Of a stretch of 64,000 bases of DNA, positions 22,400-33,600 are shown piece after piece. The stretch is from Copromyces sp. CBS 386.78 (taxonomy: Eukaryota > Ascomycota > Sordariomycetes > Sordariales > Sordariaceae). Each line of letters opens with the position of its first letter. The first letter of the stretch is position 1. Made by a program: the position numbers and the translations under genes. The DNA lies in the NCBI GenBank assembly GCA_030685235.1, contig MU839256.1, positions 1 through 64,000 on the forward strand, written 5' to 3'. Below the pieces are notes generated by a model, which saw only the letters and a program-made list of their open reading frames with translations, was not told the DNA's origin and searched no databases.

Positions 22400-24607
22400 T
22401 TACCTGGCAGTCCTCCGTCTCTTAAACGAGGGCGCGGCGTCAGCCTCATTGCCTCTGCGTGTGTCCGTCCTCTCCGCCACCTCCGCTATATCCCCCATGT
22501 CCTTGACAGTATCGGAGGGTGGCGTAGCTTCTAGATATGTTTCGGGAGGTGCTACAAGCTCCAAGACGGAACCGGGCGACCCTTGGACTTCTCCGTCCTG
22601 CGGCTTGACTGTCGAAGCCGAGCTAGACCCTCCGCTATCGCTACAGCCTTCGTCCGAGCCATAGCCAAAGTCGGACCTGTAGAAGAGGCTGTCTTTGGGA
22701 TCGTTAAACTTGGAACGGAGCTGCTCGATATGTCCCTCTACTGTGGTCGCCTTGGGGGACGGGGCGTTCGTGGAACGGACATGTCGTCCAGGATTGCTGA
22801 TAATGTATGTGTCCAGCGCCGAGCTCCTGAGTCTTGGATCGTCCGTTTCCGGCTCCGTGGTCTCGCTGTCGGCCTTCCGGGCCTCACCCAGGCGGATCGT
22901 GGGCGCCTCATTCTCGGAATTGTCCGGCCTGTAGCTAGCACTCACTGCACCATTGCTTTCTTCATCGGTATGTTTGAGCAAGCGCAAGGCATCGAGGCAG
23001 TCCGTGGCCGTCTTTCGGGCTTCGGGCCGTAGACAGAGCATCGAGTCCAGAAGGAATGATAGTAGGTCATCTCCCTTTACCTCTTCCACCCTCAGGCGGA
23101 CACGATTGCACCACTCCACTCCCATAGTCTTCTGCCCACCATGTTGTGGAAGTCCACACACGAGCTCAGCAAGTACGACGCCCAGCGACCACACGTCGAC
23201 AAGGGCCGTGTAATCCCTTCCCTCTCGCAGAGTAGCGCGTGCTTCGTGGAGAGAGTAGACCTCGGGTGCCAGATAGAGGCTGGTGCCGCAAATGGTCTTG
23301 AAGACGTCTCCTTCGCGGGATAGACCAAAGTCTGCGAACTTGACAAAGATGGCGTCGGGGTCTGCGGACTTGACAAAGATGGCGTCGGGGCGCCGGGGGC
23401 GGCGGCGATACATGATCAGGATATTGTTCGGCTTGATGTCTCTGTGCACGATCTGCGGGTCGAGCGTATGGAGGTAGGCGAGAGCTTCCAGCGTCTGCTC
23501 GAGGATCTGCTTGCATTCATAGTAGGAGAAGCGAGGGCCGGCTTGGAGGTGGTCGCCAACAGATTCGCCGGGCACGTATTCCAGGTGTAAATACGGCGGC
23601 GGCCCCAGACTGTAGTCCAGCAAGGAAACGATGTGCCTCTGGTAGGAGCAAGTTAGCAAAGCTGCCCTCGGGCGCGTTGTTGTGACGCACTAGATTGGAC
23701 TAACGTGGTCAATCCGACGTAGGATGAGGGCTTCTCTTTTCCACGCAGCGGCGTCGAACGACCTGTCGATTGGTCTCTTGAGCGCGTACTGCTCTCCGGT
23801 GCGAACGTTCCAAACGCGGTAGACAACCGCGAAACTCCCTCGGCCAAGCTCCTTCGTCAACGTTACAGGCGCGGTAGGTTTTAAAGCCCGCGTCTGCACG
23901 CCGGAGGGGACTTCGGTCCCAAGCTGGCTCAAAATGCCAATTTGACCAAGGCCGAAGAGAGGATCGGCGTCCGCCCTCCCGGCGAGGAATCTGTCGACCT
24001 TGTCCCTGTAGGACCTGGATTGAACGTCGTGCTGTGGTACGACGAGCCGGAACTGTAGGGACGAAGATACCTTGACGATGATAGGGCTTTTGTCATTTAG
24101 AAAGTCGCTCCCTCCAACGATCCAGGAGAACGAGGACCATCGACCGCGCTCCTCCCCATCATACACGACCGTGGTGCCGCAAGTAGAACCCAGATCCTGG
24201 ACGACGAGACAATAATCCTGGTTGAAGGTAAGAGCGAAGTGCCAGAAGCCGACGCCCGGGAGGGTCTTGAGACGGAGCTCAGCATCCTCGCTCCGTCCAC
24301 ACCTTAAGCCTAAGCGAGTCTGGGGGATATGCGCGAAAGTTATTCTGATACACGCCTCGTATTCGAGAGCGTCGTGCTCCTCCGCATCCTCCGTCGGCTC
24401 TCGGTCGCGCCTATTGAATATGTCGGGAGGTCCGGAGTGGACTGCCTCCGGAGCGTCTTCCGGCACCGCCGGGCGGCAGTATCTTGGAGGACGGTAGCCC
24501 GGGTTCCCTTTATTCTTGTTGATGGTTTTTTTTGCGCCTTTGTATCCTTCGGTGCCTACCGCCGGGTAGATGTAAGCTACAACGTCATCATCGCCGCTGT
24601 TGTCCAT
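22400..24607 (-). CDS. FHA-domain serine/threonine protein kinase
   Basis: Two exons, 24607-23705 and 23638-22400, joined across a 66-bp intron (GTTAGT ... CTAAC ... CAG; phase 0), give 713 residues. Residues about 70-190 form an FHA phosphothreonine-binding domain (GLRCGRSEDAEL, then LGSTCGT). The kinase domain runs from about 251: glycine loop GRGSFAVV (255-262), Lys277, Glu292, catalytic HRDIKPNN (Asp368, Asn373), DFG 404-406, then GTSLYLAPE. All key catalytic residues are present, so it should be active. An FHA domain ahead of a kinase recalls the Rad53/Cds1 checkpoint group, but the single FHA, the spacing and the long disordered tail (about 540-713, ending in a basic KRRRTAR) do not prove orthology. 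A 10-residue tandem duplication lies just before DFG. The start is the first ATG of the open frame. Confidence 0.88.
23331..23390 (-). repeat. 30-bp tandem duplication in kinase domain
   Basis: Two adjacent 30-bp units (23331-23360, 23361-23390) differ at one base. They encode PDAIFVK-S/F-AD twice, residues 385-394 and 395-404. The second copy supplies the Asp of DFG. Confidence 0.95.
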
Positions 24608-24810
24608 TACGAAGAGAAAGAGAGTAAGGAGGAGAAAATAGGGTCGTTGGACGAGAAGGGTGCGCGAAGGGTGGAGGAAGAGGACGAATGTATCTAGCTA
24701 CACTTGTCACCTTGATCGGCATACATATATATTGGGGAGTTGGCATCGGACGACCTAGGCAGCAATGGGAATTAGAGCATCCTTCAGCATTGATACCTTA
24801 TGTGCTTAGG

Positions 24811-24980
24811 TACCGCTGTTTTTTCACCTATGTGGCTACGTTGGCAAGCCTATGATCGATTGTGACTCGCATCAACTCAGTAACAGATTGGTTGAACTCC
24901 TTGTTAGTCTTTGCTTTTGTTAGATGGTCCCGGCCCTATACCTGTTTGAGCAAAATTAAATCAAATGAGAATTTCTAGTA
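24811..24980. mobile_element. Diverged copy of a small MITE
   Basis: It matches the adjacent element in order and length: TACCGCT start, AACTCAGTAACAGATTGGTT (like AGCTCAACAGCAGATTGGTC at 25061), and a right end CACC/CCTGTTTGAGCAAAATTAAATC shared in part with 25105-25145. It is older and more mutated than its neighbour and shares the TA at 24979-24980 with it. Confidence 0.6.
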
Positions 24981-25145
24981 CCGCTTCTACTCACTCGATT
25001 TGTTTTTACTCAAGCCAATCCTGTCACTGGATCGAACCCGAGAAACCTTGCGACCCCATCAGCTCAACAGCAGATTGGTCAAAACCAGTTATACCCGGCG
25101 CTACACCTGTTTGAGCAAAAACAAATCGAGTGAGTAGAAGCGGTA
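24979..25145. mobile_element. MITE with 35-bp inverted repeats, TA flanks
   Basis: 24979-25013 and 25111-25145 are inverted copies of each other (34 of 35 bases), both outermost bases being TA. Taking TA as the target duplication gives an element of 24981-25143 starting CCGCTTCTACTCACTCGATT. TA duplication and small size suggest a Tc1/mariner-type non-autonomous element. The interior contains a GGTTCGATCC phrase on the minus strand that resembles a pol III B box; I do not call a tRNA. Confidence 0.8.
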
Positions 25146-25896
25146 TACACATCAGCCCTAGTTTAATTGTTAGCGCGAGACTTGCAACGTCTTCAGACCA
25201 GGGAAAAGACAAGGGATTCCGACGCTCCTATTGGCACAAACCACCCCAAGACCAGGCCAAGAAGAACGATTTATCGTGTCTCGCACACATGCACCAAAAC
25301 TTGACTCCATTCCCAGCGGGCAATAACGAACCAGAGGCTTCTCAGGCCAGAAGTCCCACCTATCCAGCCTGAAAGTGGTGAAGGTGCCCTCTGCAAGTAC
25401 TACACCAACAATTAAACCAGGGGTGATGTGTAAATAGTAGACGCGGGCATCGCTATCCCTACTTGGGACAGCGCCATTGGCGGTTGCAGGCACGACCTGA
25501 AGAAGGGTTTGTACCAATTGAATTAATTGTAGAACGTAATTAAGATGGGGAACAGAAGAAGACTGGACTCCAAAGGCCGGGGGAAGCCCAGCTTATTAGA
25601 TACTTGAGATCGCGTGGCCGGCCGTAGTCTCTATTAGCCACTTAGCTCTGACTTCCTTCCTTGTGTCTGTCTCTTCCTTCTTATACTTGGCTGTCTTTCC
25701 TATCCTCCTTCCATTGTAAATGGCTTCCTTTTCCCCAGAAGGGAGGCTTCCTTTCCAACGAGTGTGTAAAGTAGCTACTCCCATTGACTCCATTGCAGAT
25801 TCCGTAGCGGGATACAAGCGGGGTAGGAGTCTGCAGTGTGCAGCCTGCGTGCGCCCTGCACCCGTCGGCCATCTTGGTTAGTGTCAGAAACGAGAC

Positions 25897-25941
25897 TAGT
25901 AGTTGGGTCGGTGACGGCCAGCGAATCCCAGGTGTTGTATG
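25897..25941 (+). pseudogene. 3' fragment of a 5S rRNA gene
   Basis: The stretch TAGTAGTTGGGTCGGTGACG and then GCCAGCGAATCCCAGGTGTT through GTATG matches the 3' part of Neurospora-type 5S rRNA and is followed by nine or more T residues, the pol III terminator. The 118-base gene would start near 25824, but the sequence there (GATACAAGCGGGGTAGG...) does not match the 5' half, so this is a truncated or chimeric 5S copy. Dispersed 5S genes and pseudogenes are known from Sordariales. The rest of 24608-26923 holds only low-complexity tracts. Confidence 0.75.
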
Positions 25942-26039
25942 TTTTTTTTTCTCCATTTAACTTTTCGCTCATCATTCCATTTACTTTTTTGCTCATAATA
26001 AAGGAAGCCCCTGTACTTTGGTTTTGGGCGATGCGGTGA

Positions 26040-26041
<2 letters not shown>

Positions 26042-26070
<29 letters not shown>
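26042..26070. repeat. Poly-T tract (29 bases)
   Basis: An uninterrupted T run lies in the intergenic space. Confidence 0.95.
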
Positions 26071-26371
26071 CTTGCTCGTTAAACATTTGAGTTACGTTGA
26101 TTCTGCAAGACTCGAGGGGTTTGGTTGCGTGGTTGCGATGTACATCGTCGACGCCGTTGTTAAAGAAGTTTGTACCCCCAAAGGTCGGACATCTGCACCC
26201 GCACCCGCACCCGCGTGTGGACAGAACAGAAAACAAAGGTCACAAATCACTTGAAGATAAGTCAACAACGAGAATGGTGTAATATTTTCGTCAAGTTCCA
26301 TTATTTCCAACTATGTCCATTGTCCATTATACCAAAGGAGTGTATCTGCAAACAACAAGGGTATCAATCAA

Positions 26372-26401
26372 TCTCCTCTCCTCTCCTCTCCTCTCCTCTC
26401 C
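26372..26401. repeat. (TCTCC)6 microsatellite
   Basis: There are six consecutive pentanucleotide units about 520 bp beyond the stop of the mucin-like gene. Confidence 0.95.
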
Positions 26402-26923
26402 TTCAGCTTCATGCCAAATTATGTACCGTCATGTAAATGAGTGTCGTGAATTCGTAAAGTCTCTCACATCCATCCTTTAAATCGTTCCCTCCCTTCCCTT
26501 TTGGCCCTTTCATTAAATCTCTTACAGCTCCAACGCTGCACATTCCCGCCGCGGCGACGGCCGCATCCGCATCTCCATTCGTACATACCTCCGCGCAATG
26601 GAGCACACATATACATGTCCCACCCCCCCTCGTCCATTTTTCGAGGAGTGTGTGTTGATGTGTAACACTGGGGGCGAAGAAGCGTAGTGCTTCTAGAACG
26701 AGCATCCCGGGAACACAAACACAAACACATTACACATACACAAACCACAACTCCTTCCTCTTTCAGCAGATTAAACACTAGAGCGTGCCTTGCCCGTTCA
26801 CCAAACCTACACATCCAAAGCCAATCCACCCATCTCATCCATGATGACTCAAAGAGGAAAGTATTAAAAGACTCAACCAGAGAATTAAAGCGGAAGAACT
26901 TCCCTGTTCGTTAATCAAGGTAT

Positions 26924-29900
26924 TTACAAGAAAAGGATGGCTGCCAAGATGGTAGCTAACAAAGCCGCTACCGATGGTGGCTGAGCGACGTTGCCCGCTG
27001 CAGTAACGGGCGCGGAGGAGCTTAACGGCGGGGCGGTCGAGGTGATAAAGCCTGTTGTGCCGGAAGCACTAACAGTGTTGTTACCGGGTGTGGTGATGGA
27101 TGGCCCGATGCTTGAAACCAAGGGTAGCGACGACGCCGATGCGGAAGACGACGAAACCGGCACAGGTCTGGTGGAAGTGGCCGTGGCGGACGACACCCCG
27201 ACTGCAGACGACCTGGTGCTAGACGACGACGACCCAACTGCACTGGACGATACAGCCGAGGACGACGATGCGGTCGAGACTGTTGAGGAAGTCTCAGGGA
27301 CAGCCGTGCTCGACGCTGAAGACGAGGACGACGATGCGGTCGAGACTGTTGAGGAAGTCTCAGGGACAGCCGTGCTCGACGCTGAAGACGAGGGGGTTAG
27401 GACTTCCGAAGAAGACGAGACAACCGGCGCCGCGGAAGATGAGATAACCACCGACTCAGAGGAAGAAACAGGTGGCTGAGAAGAAGCTTGAGTCGATGAA
27501 ACGACCGCGGGCTCAGAAGAAATTACCACCGCCGTAGAAGAAGAAGGGGGTGGCGGGGCAGCAGAGGAAGAGGAAGAGGAAGAGATCGCCGGCTCTGACG
27601 AGGTAATAATAACTGGGGGCAGAGAAGGCAAGACCGGCTTAGAAGACGAACTTGGCTCACTTGGGGATGGTTGAGCAGAAGAGCTCGAGGATGGAGGAGG
27701 GACGACAGAGGTAGTCGTAGTGGAAGGCTCCGGGGCTGGCTGGGAAGACGAGGGTGAGATGGGTACGGGCGGGATGCTTGAGCTAGGCACCTCCTGCAAA
27801 GTCGTGGAGATCGTGGGGGGAGTAGACTCGACCGGCTGTGGGGGCAAACTGGATGGGGCAGGTGAAGGACTCTGTTCTTGGCAGTAGCCAATGTACTGAG
27901 AAAACTTGGGGTCGAGATATGCCTTGGTGACGAGCTTGACGTCCTTAGCGTCGAACTCAACACACGTTACGCAATTATCGTGTAACTTGTTGAACTGCGA
28001 TTCAGCGGCGCATAAGGCCTCTGACTTGCCAACCCTTTGAGCCTCATGATAAGCCTTGTTGCATTCATCATAACACCAGGGATGAGGCAAGCTATTATCG
28101 CGCTTGGAAAGCAGTCGCGAATTGCGCTTGTATCCGTATCCCGTTGCAGATGAGGCTGCAGAAGTTGAAGTAGGGGTTGTCACCAGTGGGAAATGGGTTA
28201 TGTCCGTCTGGGAATTCCAGTTGCCCGTGGCAATAGTCGTTGTGGTACCGCCAACTTCAATGATCACCAGTTCCTCCTCGAAGATATCATAACTCAGACC
28301 GAATGCATTAGGGTTGAGGTTGAAATAACCCTCGGTCGGCGGGTAATAACCAGTTTGGTTGGCTGGCCATGTCACATTAGGATACCAAGGAGCTGGCTTA
28401 CACCACTGCGGCTCGCACACATAATCATCGGAAGGCGAATCGGCCCACAGGTTGCAACCGTCCGGCTTGGGTTCATTGCAAATAAAACCGGGTTTGCAGC
28501 CCCAGGTGAGATCTGACTTCGGATCATACGCCTTCCGAAGAGCGGGTGCAACAGTGCCCGTGGGGAAGCAGGTTGTGATCGATCTCGTGACGGTCGTGGC
28601 AAGCGTAATTGTTGAGGGTGGCTTGGTAATTATCTGCGTAATAGTTTGAGGAGGTACGGAAAAGGTCGTCGTACTCGTTACCGTAGATGCGGGGAGCGTA
28701 GTAGTGACCGTGGTTCCATCAAGGGTCAAAGTGGTGGTGGTGGGGGGAACAACTGATGTAAAGGTGGTCACCACTGTTGTTCCCGGGAGCGTTAGAGTAG
28801 AGACGGTGTGCTCTGTCTGAGTGATAGTATGATCCAGGGTCTGCGTGACAATTGTTGGAGGGAGTGTAATGGTGGTGGGAGTGCCAGATACGGTTGTTGT
28901 GATGGGAGGCGGAACGACAGTTGCGGTGGTAGTGAAAACCTCGGTTGCGGTCGTGCGATCAGTGATAGTCGAAACGGTCGTGTAAGAGCTAACAATAACA
29001 GACGTGACTACGGCCGTCTCAGTTGTGTAGAAAGTAGTGCTATCGGTAACAGTCACCGGGTAAGAAGTTACCGTGGTGAAGGTTGTGGTTTCCGTCGTGG
29101 CACTGACAACAGTGCTCAGCACAACATCGGTGGTGGTTACGACGTCCGTTGTCGTGGTCGGAACCAACGTGGTGTAAGTGTCCGTGATTGTGTTGTAGTC
29201 GGTCGTCCATATCGTCTTGGTGCCGGTCACCGTAACCGGGTAGGAACTGATTTCCGTGGTGGTTGTAGTGCAAATCACCTCAACATAGTCAGTCGTTGTC
29301 TTTTCGATGGTCTGTATCAAATGTTAGTTAACAAGCATCCTTTGTATTTCACAACCAGAGAACCAAAGGCTTACATGGATGCTTGTGTAGGTGGTTTCAA
29401 TGGTGGACCAGAAAGTTGTGCTATCAATCACAGTATACGGGACAGAGATCGCCGTAGTGTGAACAACCGTCTCGGTTTCCACCTCTGTCGTCGGGATGTA
29501 AACGGTTGTTGGAACTGTTGTCGGGACTGCGACTTCGACCGTTGTCTCGACGACCGAGGTCTCGGTGGTGGTCTTCCATGTAGTCGTCGTGCTGACAACA
29601 CAATACGAAGAGTGATCCTCCCCATTACAAATGCTAACTGTTGTAGTGACTGGGTAGCTCTGCAAAGCCGTTAGTCACACGAATCAGATGGATTCACCAC
29701 CATACACGAACTTACTGTTGTATAGACCGTGGTTGTGGTGATAGTCTCGTAGTCGGTAGCGGTCTCCGTGTATCCAGAGGTCACAATGGCCGTGTCAGTA
29801 ACCGTGTATCCAGAGGTCACGATCGCTGTGTCAGTAAGCGTTTTGGTGTCGAGGAGAGTGGTCGGAAGCTAAAAATATCAATCAGCATGCCAACTAGGCA

Positions 29901-30634
29901 GGAATGAAATGGGTAAAGCAGCCGTACATATTCGGTTTCTTCGACGGTTGAGGTGCGAACGATTGTCTCCACTACCGTTGCCGTCACGACTCCAGTGTGG
30001 GTGACAGTCTCCTTAGCTGTAATCGTTGCCGTGTACTGCAATCCCAGTTAGCGAGGGACTCAGAAGATCAAGAAGACAAGCGGTCCTGTGGTACAACAGG
30101 TAGAGTTCCTCTGCAGTTTCAGAATACCCCGTAACTGCATACAGAACCTGGCAGAGTACAATGGAAGGTATCTCGTGCCATTTGCATCTCGCTGCGCTGG
30201 TCCTAACTTACCGATTCTGTGACTGTCACCGTACAAGTAGAGGCGGGCTTAGGTATGCTGGTGTGCTGTTAGACTGATATCTCCTCTCACGCAAAGAAGA
30301 GGGTCAACATACTACTTGGTGGTTGTGACTCTGTCAACAGTTAGATTTGGACTGAGCAACATGCTAATGGATCGTTCACTTACACAACTGGCTCGACGCA
30401 CTTGCGACAATCGTGCCCGTATTTATTGCAAAAACCCTTATCGGTACCAGGGCCATAGTCTCCATCACCGCCGTAATAAGCAGTAAAGCTCTCTTCGGGT
30501 GCAAGAGATTCGACGGGAGCAACGCTCGAAGCCTCCGTGGTGTTGGACCTGGGGTAAAGCGGCGTTTCGGCGGCGGAGACGAGCTGGGTTAGGGCCAACG
30601 CTCCGAGCGTGCCCAAAACCCTCCTAACAAGCAT
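26924..30634 (-). CDS. Large Thr/Ser-rich GPI-anchored mucin-like protein
   Basis: Seven exons fit by frame and splice sites: 30634-30384, 30330-30316 (15 bp), 30257-30212, 30035-29928, 29868-29716, 29659-29375 and 29311-26924, giving 1081 residues. A signal peptide (MLVRRVLGTLGALALTQLVS) leads. A short Cys-containing region follows (CNKYGHDCRKC), then long Thr/Val repeats (VTVT, TTTT types), a Cys-rich central region (around 28300-28580 and 27890-28080), a Ser/Pro-rich stalk, and a hydrophobic C-terminus (VAALLATILAAILFL) typical of a GPI signal. The protein should be exported, heavily O-glycosylated and held at the cell surface or wall. Intron 2 starts GTAGTA and is the least certain. The 170-bp intron between exons 3 and 4 could hide a further small exon. 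No enzyme domain is recognised. Confidence 0.85.
27258..27389 (-). repeat. Perfect 66-bp tandem duplication in mucin gene
   Basis: Units 27258-27323 and 27324-27389 are identical and encode a 22-residue Ser/Ala/Thr repeat (SSASSTAVPETSSTVSTASS core) twice. Exact identity implies a recent expansion. Confidence 0.95.
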
Positions 30635-33600
30635 TGTGCCTGAAAGAGACCGTCAAGTCAAGCCGGGTAAGTTTAGCAGGCCAACGAGTGAGGCCGAGTC
30701 TCCGGAAGGAAAAACGAATGTGAAGCTGTCGCAACGAGTGAAGCTTGCGCCGGAAGACTTGACGTAAAAACACGAACGACGGAGATGGGGTGCAGCAGCG
30801 GCACTGGCCGATGATATAAGGCTGGTGGGAACTAAAAGGCCGTGGCAGGTTGGGGGACCAGGTAACCTTTTGAGTAAGCCCGAAGAGGTGAACCAATGGC
30901 GTAACAGGGCACTATTCGGCAAGCATCACCCTCGTCTGCAGAAAAATCCTATCCTATCCCATTCCATGTCTTTGGTGTGATGTGGTGCGCTGCAACGGTG
31001 CGGACAGGAGGGAAAGCTAGGCCGGCTTACTTTGAGTTCCTCTATGTTTATTTTTACCCCGTTGGATCATGCTCCTCCGCTAGGAAGACTCAACCGGGCA
31101 CCCAAGGGGCTGACTGATAAAATGTCGAAAAACAGACAAATGACGATCGAAAGAGATGCCAGGCTCCCAAGGGACAACACACGTGCATGGCACCAAGAGC
31201 ATACGCTGCAGGTCTCGTTGGGGGGCGAGTAGGTGGACGGGCAAAAGTGAGAGGGAAAGTCTCGACAGCTCCGAGTTTGGTGCTGTCCTGCTCCACTGTG
31301 TTCCCCTTCCCTACGGCGTACTCGCGGGGATGCATGGCCACATCCCACAGGCACAACCACCCATTGAGCATCATTGCCCGAGAGGCGGGAGACCAATAGA
31401 AAATAAGCCTAGACTACCTAGCCCGACCGGCCCTATCCAATGTAACCGTGCTCGGCATCAAGGGACTGCGCTCTTGCCGAGCTGGGCCTTGGACAGATAT
31501 GTAGGTAGGAAGGATATTTCAAGGAAGAACACGACGCATTCTGGCGAAAGCCTGCTCTGGCGATCACTGATCTGGTTCAGCATATGATCTCGCGAGAGCC
31601 CCAACTGACGATTTGACAACGCAGCAGAAAGAAGCAGGCAAGAAATTTCATGATTGTTGCCTTTACCATGATCGTGCCTGGTTACATCCAAGGTGGGCTA
31701 GCTGACCAGATTGTGAGCATTGGGCTTGTTTGTCAGCGCAAAGGTGGATTGAAGGCGGCTGGTGAAAAAAAAAAGAAAAAAAAAAGAAAAAGGGAGGCAC
31801 AAGCCACGAGCTTTGACAATGATGACAGAGGCAGAAGGGACAAGAAAGAAACCGATGAAAGACTGGAGCTTGTGTGACTGTGCAAGACGGCAGGCTGGGG
31901 CACTGAGGATGCGTCCAGGGGGCTGAGTGAGCTGCCCGACCAGGATGTCCGAAGTCCGGGGCAACGAAGCCAAGCAAACCCAACGTTGCTAGGGGCGCCA
32001 GGGACGGGCGGAAGGCCCGCCGAGGGGAGCAGTTGACCAGGGGGTTGCTAACGACAAAAGGCAAGGCGAATCCCTCAACGAGACGAGAAGCAGGAACGCG
32101 CAATTTGCGGCTACACAACTAGTTCCGGCAACGGCAGGTGGTTTTGAGTTGAGTTCAGCCGAAGCTCCATGGGGTATTTACCGTAGTGCACAGGTGTCTC
32201 CGGGCCGGTAACACGGTACTCTGGTTTGAATCAGGACGGGTGATGTCTCTGGGGGAGAACCATATCAGTGAGTACGAAGGTGAGAAGGTGGGAGACTGCA
32301 ACCACATCAAGAGCCAAAGGCCGCAATGGTGGCCGAAACCCCTCTTTTTCTCGTTTTTTGCCCTTGGGACCCGTATTGCTGACTGCTGTGAGGCCATCTG
32401 GCGACGTTGACTGGCTCTTGGTTGAGCAGGCTGGCCGCATAGAACACGTCCGCACTGCAGACAAGTCCCAACCACGGCGTCCGGCTTGAGCCACACTGCA
32501 TGACGGGAGGATGAGATGGTGGGCTGGTTCGAGAAAAGGTGCCAGTGTGTGCCATTATAAGGTGATAATATCGGACGGCATGATATTGTCCTTGTTGAAG
32601 CTGTCACCACTGTCGCGCGTACGGGGAAAACCAGAGCCGCATCCAAGACTCGCCGGGGATACGATCACAGTGGTCCTGGGAGAGAACATCCTGGAGATGA
32701 TCCGATAGAGAGTGTGATTGGATATACGACTTCATTCCCATAGTCATGGTCATCCGGGGCCCTCCATATCTGAACTGTCTGCAGAGCCGTCTTGCCTGGA
32801 GAGTCCAGACCCGGCACTGGTGATATTGAAGGGCGCCACAAGCGCACCGGCTGAAGGACAAATGCTTGAAGGCTTCTGTCATGATTTTGTATTTGCTCAG
32901 CGAAAGTTCACTGTTGAGTCTGTGAGCATCGAGACTACCGGAGAATGAACTCATGAGGTGCTGAAATGCCTGTCAGACACGTGCTGAAAAGCAGGTCAGC
33001 AATGCCAGGTACCAGAAACCTGTGAAGAGATTCGGGATTCACAATTGCCCGGGCCGGCGATGAGGGCGAGAAGAGAAGCGAATGCAAAGGGACACGACGC
33101 GATCTTTGTTAGCACCGTAACCCTAGCAGTGCATGCGGGAGATTACCTGGATGACCACAACGCAACGGTGTAGAAAGCGAACAAGAGATGAGTCGACCAA
33201 AGGGAGAGCAAAAGGCGGTGGTGGCACAGTTTGTGAGTGGGTGAGTGATGATTGATGATTGATGACGGCGGCTGGCCGGGGATGGAACTAAGGAGAGAAA
33301 CAAGCTGGAGTCGCGGCTTTGTTGGGTCACAGGGCCTCACAGTGAGCAACATGACCACGAATTAAACAAGGCAGAACTCGACTGATTTGGCGACCGGGCT
33401 GTTGCGATAAAAAAGAATGTGAAGGCAGTGGTGACTGGGGACGGAAGAACAGCTTACCCCTGCACGTCGTGCTTCTCACTGAACATGGCGTTGTCTGATT
33501 GGCTCAGTGTACCCCGCTTCTTCTGAGTCGACCATGGGAACCACGACCGATCTGGCAATAGCTTCCAACGCGGCTTCCAACCCTACCCAGCACGCCAACA

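Noticed and set aside
22583..23032. 149-codon plus-strand frame
   Set aside because: It lies antisense to the tail of the FHA kinase, whose frame has clear motifs.
25024..25060. Possible tRNA or SINE (GGTTCGATCC on the minus strand)
   Set aside because: The B-box-like phrase lacks a pairing T stem, and no acceptor or anticodon arm can be folded; it belongs to the MITE interior.
26991..27479. Acidic 162-codon plus-strand frame
   Set aside because: It is antisense to the Ser-rich stalk of the mucin-like gene; the Asp/Glu runs are the mirror of Ser/Ala codons.
28808..29674. 288-codon plus-strand frame rich in Arg/Gly/Cys
   Set aside because: It mirrors the Thr/Val repeats of the mucin exons across an intron and has no domain.
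32205..32245. Possible tRNA T-loop (GGTTTGAATC)
   Set aside because: The flanking bases do not form a T stem and no other arms are found.
32155..32646. 163-codon minus-strand frame
   Set aside because: Overlapping frames on both strands, no homology recognised, and no start or splice support.
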